Assembly (NCBI RefSeq): GCF_007830335.1
Contig: NZ_VLKU01000002.1
Location: forward strand, 372,001 to 436,000
Direction of reading: 5' to 3'
Source of the DNA: Paracoccus sulfuroxidans
GTDB taxonomy: Bacteria > Pseudomonadota > Alphaproteobacteria > Rhodobacterales > Rhodobacteraceae
Length of the DNA: 64,000 nucleotides
Positions within the stretch are counted from its first letter, which is position 1; each line of letters opens with the position of its first letter. Below the pieces are notes generated by a model. It was not told the DNA's origin, searched no databases, and saw nothing but the letters and a program-made list of their open reading frames with translations. The translations under genes and the position numbers were made by a program. Shown here one piece after another: positions 33,466 through 42,631 of the stretch.

Positions 33466-34842
33466 TCAGAAGAAGTCGATCGAGACCTGCAGCAGGCGCT
33501 CGACCTCGGGCACATCTGCGGCAAGTGAGAAGATCACGACGATATCGCCTTCCTCGATCCGCAGATCGCCGCTGGGCTTGACCAGACGGCCATTCTTCTG
33601 GACCGCGCCGATCAGCGCCCCTTCGGGCACATCGATTTCGCGGATCGTGCGGCCCGCGAAGGGCGAGGTCGACAGCACCTGCGCCTCGATCACCTCGGCC
33701 TCGGCATCGCCGATCGAATAGATATCGCGCACACGGCCATGACGCACATGCCGCAGGATGGTCGACACGGTGCTGGCGCGCGGGTTGATGAAGGCGTCGA
33801 TGTCGAGCACATCCATCAGCGGCATCAGCGTCGGGTCATTGACCAGCGAGATCGCCAGCTTCGCCCCCGCCTGCTTGGCCCGCACGGCGGCCAGAATGTT
33901 GGTCTTGTCATCCTCGGTCAGGGCCAGCACGGCATCGGCGCGGGGCACGCCCGCCTCTTCCAGCAGTTCCGCCGAAAGCCCGTCGCCGTTCAGCACGATG
34001 GTGCGGTTCAGGCTGTCGGCGGCATCCTCGGCCCGGCCCCGGTTGCGCTCGATCAGCTTGACGTGGACGCGATTGGGCTTCGCCTCCAGCGCCTGCGCCA
34101 CGGCAAGGCCGACGTTGCCCGCCCCGATGATGACCACGCGGTCCTGCTTTTCGGCCTGTTTGCCAAAGATCTCCAGCGTGCGGGACACGTCCTCGGCGCG
34201 GGTGAAGACATAGACCTGATCGCCCGCGAACAGCTGGTCATTGGGTTCGGGCGCAAACAGCCGCGTGCCGCGCCGCACGCCCACGACCATGACGGTCAGG
34301 CTGGTGAACATCTCATTGAGCTGCCGCAGCGGCGTGTTCAGGACCGGGCAATCCTCGTCAAGCGCGATCCCCAGCAGGTGCAGCTTGCCGTCCAGAAAGG
34401 TCTCGGCATCGAAGGTTGAGGGGGCCGAGAGCCGCTGCATGGCCGAGCGCGCGACCTCGCGTTCCGGGCTGATAACGACGTCGATGGCCAGATGGTCGGT
34501 TCGGTAAAGGTCCGAATAGATCGCGTCCAGATAGGCCGAGCTGCGCAGCCGCGCGATCTTGCGCGGCACCTGAAAGACCGAATGCGCGACCTGACAGGTG
34601 ACCATGTTCACCTCATCGGAATGGGTCGCGGCGATAATCAGATCGGCGTCATTGGCCCCCGCGCGGTCCAGCACATCGGGGTGGCTGGCAAAGCCCGTCA
34701 CGCCCTGCACGTCCAGCGCATCGGTGGCGCGGCGCACCAGATCGGCATTGGTGTCGATCAGGGTCACGTCGTTGCGTTCGCTGGAAAGATACCGGGCAAT
34801 ATGCCAGCCGACCTGTCCCGCGCCGCAAATGATGATCTTCAT
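33466..34842 (-). CDS. trkA: Trk system regulatory protein TrkA
   Basis: A 458-residue cytoplasmic, nucleotide-binding gate of the Trk potassium channel. Two RCK units: the first opens with MKIIICGAGQVGWHIARYL and the second with VVIIGAGNVGLAVAQALE, each an NAD(H)-binding Rossmann motif followed by a TrkA_C domain (SPFAGRTIREIDVPEGALIG in the second). It precedes trkH by 4 nt, forming a complete uptake system. A 189-nt gap separates it from ntrX upstream. Confidence 0.96.
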   Translation of the reverse strand: MKIIICGAGQVGWHIARYLSSERNDVTLIDTNADLVRRATDALDVQGVTGFASHPDVLDRAGANDADLIIAATHSDEVNMVTCQVAHSVFQVPRKIARLRSSAYLDAIYSDLYRTDHLAIDVVISPEREVARSAMQRLSAPSTFDAETFLDGKLHLLGIALDEDCPVLNTPLRQLNEMFTSLTVMVVGVRRGTRLFAPEPNDQLFAGDQVYVFTRAEDVSRTLEIFGKQAEKQDRVVIIGAGNVGLAVAQALEAKPNRVHVKLIERNRGRAEDAADSLNRTIVLNGDGLSAELLEEAGVPRADAVLALTEDDKTNILAAVRAKQAGAKLAISLVNDPTLMPLMDVLDIDAFINPRASTVSTILRHVRHGRVRDIYSIGDAEAEVIEAQVLSTSPFAGRTIREIDVPEGALIGAVQKNGRLVKPSGDLRIEEGDIVVIFSLAADVPEVERLLQVSIDFF

Positions 34843-34866
34843 GCCTGATCCATTCCGTCTGGGGCC

Positions 34867-34886
34867 GCCACCTCGGCAGAGGTGGC
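34867..34886 (-). other. Stem-loop in the trkA leader
   Basis: A perfect 8-bp stem GCCACCTC / GAGGTGGC with a 4-nt loop lies 24 nt upstream of the trkA start codon. No T-run follows on the minus strand. It may shape translation of trkA or end transcription from ntrX weakly; nothing further can be said. Confidence 0.35.
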
Positions 34887-34924
34887 CACGTTTCCTTCAG
34901 ATTCGCCTATTCGGTCCGAAAAAC

Positions 34925-34952
34925 AAGCAAACAAAGACAAGCGAACAAAGAC
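34925..34952. repeat. Tandem 14-bp repeat between ntrX and trkA
   Basis: Two adjacent copies, AAGCAAACAAAGAC and AAGCGAACAAAGAC, differ at one base. They are AT-rich in a GC-rich background, and on the minus strand (direction of trkA) they give a T-rich tract. A regulator-binding pair or the T-rich end of an ntrX terminator are both possible. Confidence 0.6.
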
Positions 34953-35031
34953 CCGGGGACCGGCACCTCCGGCTGGATTACATGAAATGGCAGGCAAGTT
35001 GAACCGCTGCTCGGGGCACCGGCCCCGCCCG

Positions 35032-36420
35032 TCACTTGCCGGTCATCTCATCCTCGACCCGGACGCCGCCGACGACGCCCAGCGACTTCAGTTTGCGATG
35101 CAGGGCCGAGCGTTCCATGCCGACGAATTGCGCCGTGCGGCTGATGTTGCCGCCAAAGCGGTTGATCTGGGTCAGCAGATATTCCCGCTCGAACAACTCG
35201 CGCGCCTCGCGCAGCGCCAGGCTGGTGATCTGCGGACCAAGGGCCAGCACCTCGCCATTGCTGCCGCCCCCGCCCTGCGTTTCAAGCTCGGACGGCTGGA
35301 TCGGGCCGGTGTCCTCGCCAAGGATCAGCACCCGCTCGATGATGTTGCGCAGCTGGCGGATGTTGCCGGGCCAGGTCATCGTTTGCAGCGCGGCGGCGGT
35401 TTCTTCGGGCAGTTCGCGCAGCGGCAGCGCCTGAGCGACGTGGAACTGCTCGATGAAATGCTCGGCCAGCATGGGGATGTCCTCGCGCCGCTCGGACAGT
35501 GAGGGCACGGCGACCGGTACCACGTTCAGCCGGTCGTAAAGCTCTTGCCGGAAGCGGCCCGAGGCGATCTCGACCGCCAGATCGCGGTTGGTCGAGGAAA
35601 TGACCCGCAGGTCCACCCTTACCTTGTCGGTCCCGCCCGAGCGGGTGAACTGCTGTTCGGTCAGCACACGCAGGATCTTGGGCTGCGTGCCCAGCGGCAT
35701 GTCAGCCACCTCGTCGAAATAGACGACGCCGCCATGCGCAAGCTCCAGCAGCCCGGGCTCGATCCCGCGATCCGGGGTTTCGCGGCCGAAGAGCACCTCT
35801 TCCATATGGTCGGGCTCGATCGTGGCGCAGGGCACGGTGATGAAGGGCGCACGCACGCGCGGGCTTTGCGCATGGACATAGCGCGCGGCCAGTTCCTTTC
35901 CAACGCCCGGCTCACCCGTCAGCATGACGCGGCCGTTCGACTTCGCCACCTTGTCCAGCTGGTCGCGCAGCCGCTTGAAGGAAGCCGAGTTCCCCAGCAT
36001 CTCGCCCGGGCGGCTGTCGCCCTTCTTCAGATCGGCGTTTTCGCGGCGCAGGCGGCTCGTCTCCATCGCGCGGCGGATGACGACCAGAAGCTGGTCGATG
36101 TTGAAGGGCTTTTCGATGAAGTCGTAAGCGCCCTGCTTGATCGCGGCGACCGCGATTTCGATATTGCCGTGACCCGAGATGATGACCACCGGCACATCGG
36201 GATTGTTGCGCTTGACCTGCTTCAAGATGTCGATCCCGTCCATCTTGCTGTCCTTCAGCCAGATATCCAGAACCATCAGCGCAGGCTCCTGCGAGTTCAG
36301 CTCGGCCACCGCCTGATCCGAATTCGCCGCCATTCGTGTTTGGTAACCTTCGTCGCGCAGGATGTCCGAAATCAGTTCCCGGATGTCCTTTTCGTCGTCG
36401 ACAATCAGAATATCACTCAT
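35032..36420 (-). CDS. ntrX: NtrX response regulator (NtrC family)
   Basis: The regulator partner of NtrY (462 residues). The receiver domain has phosphoacceptor Asp52 (MVLDIWLKD). The AAA+ domain has Walker A GEPGVGKE and an intact Walker B (GGVVYFDEVADMP). The C-terminal Fis-type DNA-binding helix is FGGNISRTAQFVGMERSALH. The loop that normally carries GAFTGA, needed for sigma-54 contact, reads FGRETPDRGIEPG instead, so it probably does not activate sigma-54 promoters by the classical route. It begins 1 nt after ntrY. The family controls nitrogen, redox and envelope genes in alphaproteobacteria. Confidence 0.96.
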   Translation of the reverse strand: MSDILIVDDEKDIRELISDILRDEGYQTRMAANSDQAVAELNSQEPALMVLDIWLKDSKMDGIDILKQVKRNNPDVPVVIISGHGNIEIAVAAIKQGAYDFIEKPFNIDQLLVVIRRAMETSRLRRENADLKKGDSRPGEMLGNSASFKRLRDQLDKVAKSNGRVMLTGEPGVGKELAARYVHAQSPRVRAPFITVPCATIEPDHMEEVLFGRETPDRGIEPGLLELAHGGVVYFDEVADMPLGTQPKILRVLTEQQFTRSGGTDKVRVDLRVISSTNRDLAVEIASGRFRQELYDRLNVVPVAVPSLSERREDIPMLAEHFIEQFHVAQALPLRELPEETAAALQTMTWPGNIRQLRNIIERVLILGEDTGPIQPSELETQGGGGSNGEVLALGPQITSLALREARELFEREYLLTQINRFGGNISRTAQFVGMERSALHRKLKSLGVVGGVRVEDEMTGK

Positions 36421-36421
36421 C

Positions 36422-38674
36422 TCAATTTTCCTGCTCGTTTTTCTGGCGGCGCGCAGACAGGCGCACCGGCTGTCGTTCTCGGGGAAGGCGGATCTCGGCC
36501 ATGGCGCCGCGGTGATCCGGAGCGTCCGTCAGGATCAGGCTGCCGCCATGCTCCTCAACGATCTTCTTGACGATGGGCAGCCCCAGCCCGGTGCCGCCCG
36601 GCTTCATGGTCACATAGGGCTCAAACAGGCGCGTGCGATCCTCGGGCAGACCGGGGCCGTTGTCGGTGATGCGGATGGTCACCGTGTTATGTTCGGCCTC
36701 AAGCTCTACAAGGACCTGAGGCTGCCAGCCTTCGGGCGGATTTTTCGCCAGCTCATCAACCGCTTCACCGGCATTCTTAAGAAGATTGGTGAAGACCTGA
36801 TGCATCATGCCCGCATCCGCATCGACGATCACCGGCTCATCGGGGATCTGCGACACCAGCGCCCCCTTCAGCGCGTCGCGCTGCATGAGTTCGGCATCAA
36901 GAAGCAGCTTCGCGATATCGGTTTCCTTGCGGTCCGGTTCGGGCATGCGGGCAAAGCGGGAAAATTCATCGACGATCCGGCGCAGGTCATTGGTCTGGCG
37001 GATGATGACGTCGGTATATTGCTCCAGCGCCTCGCGGTCCTCGCCCGCCATCGGGCCGAACTTGCGCCGCACGCGTTCGGCTGACAGCTGGATCGGGGTC
37101 AGCGGGTTCTTGATCTCATGCGCGACGCGGCGGGCGACATCGCCCCAGGCCGCCATCCGCTGGGCCGAGACCAGATCGGTCACATCGTCCAGCGCCACCA
37201 CATAGCCCTCAAGCCCCCCCGCCGCACCACGCCGGATGGCCATGCGCACCAAGAGGCTTTCGACGCGCCCGTCGCGGGGCAGGCGAATTTCGTCCTGCAC
37301 GCTTTCGGCGACGGAATGCGACAGCTTCTCGAAAAGCGGCGCGAATTCCGGCACCGCCTCGGACAGCAGCCGGTCGTGATCGCGCGCGGGGTCCAGCCCC
37401 ACCAGCCGCGTGGCCGAGCGGTTGAGGAAGTCGATCTCTCCGGCCGCGTCCAGCCCGATCACGCCCGCCGTCACCGAGGACAGCACGGAATCGAACAGCC
37501 GCCGCTGGTCATCCGCCGCGCGATAGCTTTCGACCAGCTGCTCGCGTTGCGTCTTCAGCTGCCGGGTCATGTGGTTGAAGCTTTCGCCCAGCGTCTCGAT
37601 TTCGTCGCCGGTGTCGAGGCGCGGAAGCTGCAGGTCCAGATCGCCCTGCCCGACCTTTTCCGAGGCCTCGGCTAGCCGTCCAATAGGACGCGAGAGGCGA
37701 TCGGCGAACCACAGGCCCAGCCACATCGCCGCCATCACCAGCAGCATCGCAAATCCCAGATAGAGCAGCGAGAATTCCAGCAGCACCCGCCCGCGCTCTT
37801 TCTCCAGCCGCTGGTATTCGCCGACGGTCTGGCGTGTGTCGTCCAGCAGGCCCAGCAGGCTGCCATCAACGTCGCGGGTCACGTACAGATAGCGGTCGGC
37901 CAGCGGCCGCAGCGGCACCAGCGCGCGGAATTCGTTGTTCTGCCAATCCTCGATCAGCACCAGCCCCTTGGCGCGCGACTCGTCGAACTGGGCGGCGGTC
38001 GGCTCTTCATACCAGAACTGATAGCTGCGCTCGCCCCGCGCGCGGATCGCGCCGCGCCCGTCGACCACATAGGCCTCGCGCAGGCCGCGCTGGATCAGCG
38101 CCTGCCCCTGCCCCAGAAGGCTGCGCAGCTCTCCGTCATCCAGCATCGGGTTCACGCGCGCGGCCTGCGTCAGCGCGCCTGCCAGAAGCTGGGCATCATT
38201 CGTCAGGTCGCGGCGGTGTTCGTCCTGATAGGCCTCGGCAGCGGCCAGTGAACTGGTGACCACCTGCTGCACCCGGTTCGAAAACCAGCCCTCAAGCCCG
38301 ATGTTCAGCGTGACACCGGCAAACAGCGCCACCAGCACGGTGGGGACCAGCGCAATGGTGGCAAAAATGCCCACCAGCCGCAGATGCAGCCGCGACCCGG
38401 CAGCGGCGCGCCTGCGGGCGGTGACGATGCCCGTCATCCGCGCCACGACCAGACCGATCAGCACGATCAGATAGACAAGGTCGATCAGCAGGATCAGCCG
38501 CAGCCAGGTGTTGCCCCAGCCATTGTCGGCAAATGGCCCCATGACAGCAAAGGTCAGCGCTGCCAGCGCCGGCCCCAGCAGGGCCAAAGCCAGTGTCGAC
38601 GCATTTCGCCAACGCCGCTGCTTGCGCAGCCGCGCCACACGTTCCCAAGTCCCACTGGACAGCGTTGCCGCCAT
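36422..38674 (-). CDS. ntrY: NtrY membrane sensor histidine kinase
   Basis: A 750-residue membrane kinase that would phosphorylate NtrX. The N-terminal region holds several membrane helices (ALALLGPALAALTFAVMG, LILLIDLVYLIVLIGLVVA, IFATIALVPTVLVALFAG) around a large periplasmic domain, then another helix (LLYLGFAMLLVMAAMWLGLW) leading to HAMP (RPIGRLAEASEKVGQGDL). A PAS domain and the kinase follow: H-box RVAHEIKNPLTPIQLSAERV, N-box QVFTNLLKNAGEAVDEL, and G-box DNGPGLPEDRTRLFEP / KPGGTGLGLPIVKK. Start chosen at ATG 38674 after GAGGACGG; the GTG at 38695 is an alternative. Confidence 0.95.
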   Translation of the reverse strand: MAATLSSGTWERVARLRKQRRWRNASTLALALLGPALAALTFAVMGPFADNGWGNTWLRLILLIDLVYLIVLIGLVVARMTGIVTARRRAAAGSRLHLRLVGIFATIALVPTVLVALFAGVTLNIGLEGWFSNRVQQVVTSSLAAAEAYQDEHRRDLTNDAQLLAGALTQAARVNPMLDDGELRSLLGQGQALIQRGLREAYVVDGRGAIRARGERSYQFWYEEPTAAQFDESRAKGLVLIEDWQNNEFRALVPLRPLADRYLYVTRDVDGSLLGLLDDTRQTVGEYQRLEKERGRVLLEFSLLYLGFAMLLVMAAMWLGLWFADRLSRPIGRLAEASEKVGQGDLDLQLPRLDTGDEIETLGESFNHMTRQLKTQREQLVESYRAADDQRRLFDSVLSSVTAGVIGLDAAGEIDFLNRSATRLVGLDPARDHDRLLSEAVPEFAPLFEKLSHSVAESVQDEIRLPRDGRVESLLVRMAIRRGAAGGLEGYVVALDDVTDLVSAQRMAAWGDVARRVAHEIKNPLTPIQLSAERVRRKFGPMAGEDREALEQYTDVIIRQTNDLRRIVDEFSRFARMPEPDRKETDIAKLLLDAELMQRDALKGALVSQIPDEPVIVDADAGMMHQVFTNLLKNAGEAVDELAKNPPEGWQPQVLVELEAEHNTVTIRITDNGPGLPEDRTRLFEPYVTMKPGGTGLGLPIVKKIVEEHGGSLILTDAPDHRGAMAEIRLPRERQPVRLSARRQKNEQEN

Positions 38675-38758
38675 CTGTCCCGTCCTCACGCCCACGCCGC
38701 TTTGCCGCGGCTTACATGTGGCCTATGCGCGACTCCTGCGCAGCCATCTGTGGCCGTT

Positions 38759-40228
38759 TTACATCAGCTTGCGCCGCCGTGTCACCTCGATATTCAGTTC
38801 TGTCAGTTTCTTGCGCAGCGTGTTCCGATTTATGCCGAGAAGGTCCGCGCAACGCAGCTGATTCCCGCCGGTCGCATCCAAAGCGATCTCGATCAGCGGC
38901 TTCTCGATTTCACGCAGAATGCGGTCGTAAAGCCCGGGCGGCGGCAACTGGTCGCCGTGCAGATCGAAGTAGCGCTGCAAATGCGTCTCGACCGATTGCG
39001 AGAGTTGCCCCCCGGTCTCCTCCCCCAGCGGCAGCGCGGCGACACCGCCTCCCTGCCCTGGCGCGAAGGCGGCGCTTGCGGGTGCCGCGCGCGGCACCGG
39101 CTGCATCGCGATGACCTGAGAGACCTCGGGCAGGTTCGCCCGCACCTCGGCCTCGGAGATCTCGGAGGCGGCGGCGATCAGCGCCAGACGGCGCATCAGG
39201 TTTTCCAGCTCGCGCACATTGCCCGGGAAGGGATAGGCGCGCACCAAGGCCGTGGCCCCCGGTGACAGGCTGCGCTGCGGCAGGCCCTGCGAGGCCGCCC
39301 GCGCCAGCAGATGCCGCGCCAGGGGCGGGATGTCATCGACGCGCGCGCGCAGCGGCGGAACCTCGATCGAGACGCCCGCCAGCCGGAAATACAGATCCGC
39401 CCGCAGCCGCCCTGCCGCGACCTCGGCCTGCGGCTGCGGTCCGGCGGTGGTCACCAGTCGCGGCATCTGCGCACGGCTGGGCCCGGCTTCCCAGCTTTCG
39501 ACGGTGCCGATCAGCCGCGCCTGCGCGGCCTGATCGAAGCCCGCCGGGTCCTCGATGATCAGCGTGCCGCCAGAGGCGCGCTGCATGGCCTGCTGGATCG
39601 CCTCTTCGGAAGTATCGGCCGAGGTCAGCACCGCCAGCCCCGCGCCGCTACGTTCCGAAAGCTCGTGGAAGGAACGCGCGATCACCGATTTGCCCACCCC
39701 GGCCTCACCCGTGATCATCACCGGCAGTTCGGCGTTCAGGACGCGCGCCACCAGCCTGAACAGGTTCTGCATCGCGGGCGCATGGCCGATCAGCGGCAGC
39801 GAGGGATCGCTTTCCTCAGTCGTGGTGACGCCCTCGGGCTGGGGTTGCAGGTCGGATTTGCGCACCCGCCGCGCCAGCGCCTGCGCCGCCCGCAGCATCA
39901 GATCGGGCAGGTCGAAGGGCTTCGGCAGATAGTCGAAGGCCGCCACCTCGGTCGCGCGGATCGCGGTCACGATGGTGTTCTGAGCCGAGATCACGATGAC
40001 CGGCAGGTCGGGGCGCAGCTTGCGGATATGCGGGATGGTGTCGATGCCATTGCCATCGGGCATCATCACATCGGTGATGACCAGATCGCCGGTGCCCTGC
40101 TCGACCCAACGCATCAGCTGCCCCAGCGAGCCGGTGGCATGGACCCGACATCCTGCCCGCGTCAGCGCCTGCGTCAGCACGGTGCGGATGGTGCGGTCGT
40201 CATCGGCAATCAGAACGGTTCCGTCCAT
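38759..40228 (-). CDS. ntrC: NtrC nitrogen response regulator lacking GAFTGA
   Basis: The transcriptional activator of nitrogen-starvation genes (489 residues). Receiver Asp53 is in LVITDVMMPDGNG. Walker A is GEAGVGKS. The GAFTGA loop is absent, as in R. capsulatus NtrC (NifR1), which is known to work with sigma-70 polymerase. Walker B is degenerate (GGTLIIEDPAG, Glu-Asp in place of Asp-Glu), so ATP use may differ too. The Fis-type helix-turn-helix is GGNQLRCADLLGINRNTLRK. It lies 8 nt after ntrB in the dusB-ntrB-ntrC unit; ntrY follows after 84 nt. Confidence 0.96.
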   Translation of the reverse strand: MDGTVLIADDDRTIRTVLTQALTRAGCRVHATGSLGQLMRWVEQGTGDLVITDVMMPDGNGIDTIPHIRKLRPDLPVIVISAQNTIVTAIRATEVAAFDYLPKPFDLPDLMLRAAQALARRVRKSDLQPQPEGVTTTEESDPSLPLIGHAPAMQNLFRLVARVLNAELPVMITGEAGVGKSVIARSFHELSERSGAGLAVLTSADTSEEAIQQAMQRASGGTLIIEDPAGFDQAAQARLIGTVESWEAGPSRAQMPRLVTTAGPQPQAEVAAGRLRADLYFRLAGVSIEVPPLRARVDDIPPLARHLLARAASQGLPQRSLSPGATALVRAYPFPGNVRELENLMRRLALIAAASEISEAEVRANLPEVSQVIAMQPVPRAAPASAAFAPGQGGGVAALPLGEETGGQLSQSVETHLQRYFDLHGDQLPPPGLYDRILREIEKPLIEIALDATGGNQLRCADLLGINRNTLRKKLTELNIEVTRRRKLM

Positions 40229-40236
40229 GTCGTTCC

Positions 40237-41397
40237 TCAGGCTTTGGGCAATGAAATGCGGAATACGGTGCGGCCCGGCCGCGAATCCAGCGCGATCCAG
40301 GCGCCGTGGTCGGCGATGATCTTCGAGACCAGCGCCAGCCCCAGCCCCGAGCCGTTTTCGCGGCCCGAGACGAAGGGCTCAAACACCTCGTCGGCGATGG
40401 CCTCGGGGATGCCGGGGCCGTCGTCTTCAATCTCGATCTGCAAGGGCAGGCTGCGGCCCTGCGGCTCGGCCTTGGTGGGGGCAAGGCGCAGGGTGCCGTC
40501 ATAGAAGCTGCGCAGGCGGATCGCGCCGGAATGGCCGCGCCCCGCGCGTTGCAGCGCCTCGGCGGCGTTCTTGACCAGATTGAGGCAGACCTGCACCAGC
40601 TGGTCATTGTCGACCAGCGCGGGCGGCAGCGAGGGGTCGTATTCGGTGGTGATCCGCAGCCCCTTGCCGAAGCCCACCACCGCCAGACGCCGCACGCGTT
40701 CCAGCACGTCATGGATGTTCACCGGCTGCAGGCGCGGCCCCGAGGTGTCGCCGAATTTCTCGACCCGCTCCAGCAGTTCGACGATGCGGCGCGATTCGGC
40801 GACGATCAGCTCGGCCAGATCGCGGTCTTCGGGGGCGAGGTTCATGGCGATCAGCTGCGCCGCCCCCCGGATGCCCGCCAGCGGGTTCTTGATCTCATGC
40901 GCCAGCATTTCGGCCATGCCGATGGCGCTGCGCGCGGCCGAGCGGGCGGCGACGCCCTGCCCCAGCCGCCCCGCGCCGTCGCTGGCCGCGATCAGCACCA
41001 TGACACCGCCCTCGGGGTCGGGCACCGGCCCTGCGTGCAGCGTGGCAAGGCGGGGCGCGTGCCCCCCGGCACGGTCGCCGATCTCGAAGCGGACGCCGCT
41101 GTGGCTCAGCGCCTCATGCCCGGCGCGGATCGGCGCGATGACCGAGGCCAGCGGCGGCACGATGCGCAGGCGGCCCTGCATCTCGGGGCCCTCCAGCTCC
41201 TGCCCAAGGGCCGAGCGGTTCGAGATGTTCAGGAAAACCTCGGCCAGATCATTGAGCGCGGCGATGCGCCCCTCACTGTCCAGAATCAACGCGGGCAACG
41301 GCAACGCCGCCCAGTTGGGTCCGACCTGCGCCGGAACGAAACCCGCCCCCTGCTGCGGCCCTGCAAGCGGCGGGCCAGAGGCGGTGCGTCGGCTCAT
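40237..41397 (-). CDS. ntrB: NtrB nitrogen sensor kinase/phosphatase
   Basis: A soluble two-component kinase (386 residues) that sets NtrC phosphorylation in response to PII protein. A PAS domain covers about residues 30-140 (LPLPALILDSEGRIAALNDL). The H-box is EMLAHEIKNPLAGIRGAAQL, then VCLNLVKNAAEALQRAGRG (N-box) and DDGPGIPEAIADEVFEP / GSGLGLALVSKII (G-boxes). Its ATG at 41397 overlaps the dusB stop (ATGA); the frame continues upstream to 41928 only as a shadow of dusB. No membrane segment. Confidence 0.96.
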   Translation of the reverse strand: MSRRTASGPPLAGPQQGAGFVPAQVGPNWAALPLPALILDSEGRIAALNDLAEVFLNISNRSALGQELEGPEMQGRLRIVPPLASVIAPIRAGHEALSHSGVRFEIGDRAGGHAPRLATLHAGPVPDPEGGVMVLIAASDGAGRLGQGVAARSAARSAIGMAEMLAHEIKNPLAGIRGAAQLIAMNLAPEDRDLAELIVAESRRIVELLERVEKFGDTSGPRLQPVNIHDVLERVRRLAVVGFGKGLRITTEYDPSLPPALVDNDQLVQVCLNLVKNAAEALQRAGRGHSGAIRLRSFYDGTLRLAPTKAEPQGRSLPLQIEIEDDGPGIPEAIADEVFEPFVSGRENGSGLGLALVSKIIADHGAWIALDSRPGRTVFRISLPKA

Positions 41398-42401
41398 TGT
41401 CGGGCCTCGCCTGCGCCGGAAAAGCCTGCCCGGATGGCGGCCACGGTGGCCTCGGGCGTGACGGCAGAAAGAAGCTCGGCCCGGTTCGGCGCGCCATTCG
41501 CCTCGGCGTACCAGCCCAGATGCTTGCGGGCGACGCGCAGGCCCAGATCGCGGCCGTAAAGCGACAGGATGTCTTCGTAATGCTCGGCCACCGCCTCGGC
41601 CAGCGCGGCCCCCTGCGGGACCGTGGGCGCGGGCGTGTCCCACAGCGCATGGGCGATCTGCGCCAGCCGCCAGGGCGCGCCCTGCGCGCCGCGCCCCACC
41701 ATGACCGCATCCGCACCCGAGCGCGCCAGCGCGGCCCGCGCCGAGTCCGCGTCGACCACATCGCCATTGGCGACCAGCGGCGGACGCCCCGGCAGGTTCG
41801 CGACCCCGGAAATCGCCGCCCAATCGGCCGTGCCCTTGTAGAATTGCGCCCGCGTGCGGCCATGCACCGTCAGCATGCGCACCCCCGCGTCCGAGGCGCG
41901 CCGCGCCAGTTCCGCCGCGTTCAGGCAATCGTCGTCCCAGCCCAGCCGCATCTTCAGCGTGACCGGCAGATCCGGCACCGCCGCCACGACCGCGTCGATC
42001 AGGCCAAGCGCATGATCAAGGTCGCGCATCAGGGCCGCACCCGACAGGCCCCCCGTCACCTTCTTGGCCGGGCAACCCATGTTGATATCGACGATTCGCG
42101 CGCCCATGCCCGCCACGATGCGCGCGGTTTCGGCCATGGCCCCCGCCTCACGCCCGGCAATCTGGACCGAGACCGGCAGCACGCCCTCGGTCAGGGCCTT
42201 CGCGCGCACCGCCGCGCGGGTCGAGGGGCGCGGCGTCACCATCTCGGTCGAGGCGACCATCTCGCTGACCATCAGCCCCGCACCGCCATGGCGGGTGACC
42301 GCACGGCGGAACGGCAGATCGGTGATCCCGGCCATCGGGGCCAGAAAGACCGGAGGCCCCAGCCGGGTGTCGCCAAGAATGATCGGTTCGGGCATCTGCA
42401 T
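41394..42401 (-). CDS. dusB: tRNA-dihydrouridine synthase (NifR3/DusB)
   Basis: An FMN enzyme reducing specific uridines of tRNA D-loops to dihydrouridine (335 residues). Motifs: FLAPMAGITDLPFRRAV, SVQIAGREA, IVDINMGCPAKKVTGGLSGA with the catalytic Cys, and TVHGRTRAQFYKGTADW. In R. capsulatus the same gene was named nifR3 as first gene of the nifR3-ntrB-ntrC operon, and that arrangement is reproduced here. Start may be the ATG at 42401 or two codons later. It is divergent from sdaA with a 230-nt gap. Confidence 0.96.
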   Translation of the reverse strand: MQMPEPIILGDTRLGPPVFLAPMAGITDLPFRRAVTRHGGAGLMVSEMVASTEMVTPRPSTRAAVRAKALTEGVLPVSVQIAGREAGAMAETARIVAGMGARIVDINMGCPAKKVTGGLSGAALMRDLDHALGLIDAVVAAVPDLPVTLKMRLGWDDDCLNAAELARRASDAGVRMLTVHGRTRAQFYKGTADWAAISGVANLPGRPPLVANGDVVDADSARAALARSGADAVMVGRGAQGAPWRLAQIAHALWDTPAPTVPQGAALAEAVAEHYEDILSLYGRDLGLRVARKHLGWYAEANGAPNRAELLSAVTPEATVAAIRAGFSGAGEARQ

Positions 42402-42631
42402 GTTCTGACCTGTAGGCGCTTGGCCTGTCGTTGCGAAGAAGCGGCACCGGCGTTTGCGGCCATGAAACCGGCCCGCGATGACAACTGCTGAATTTTTGCG
42501 CGTGCTGCCTAAATATTACTCAAACCCGGATCGTGCAACTGTCGCAGCTTTGACAGGCGCGCGTCGCAAGGGCTCTGGCTTTCGGGCCGGGCGAAAGGCT
42601 AATCTGGTTTCAGAAAAACAGGAGACGCGCA

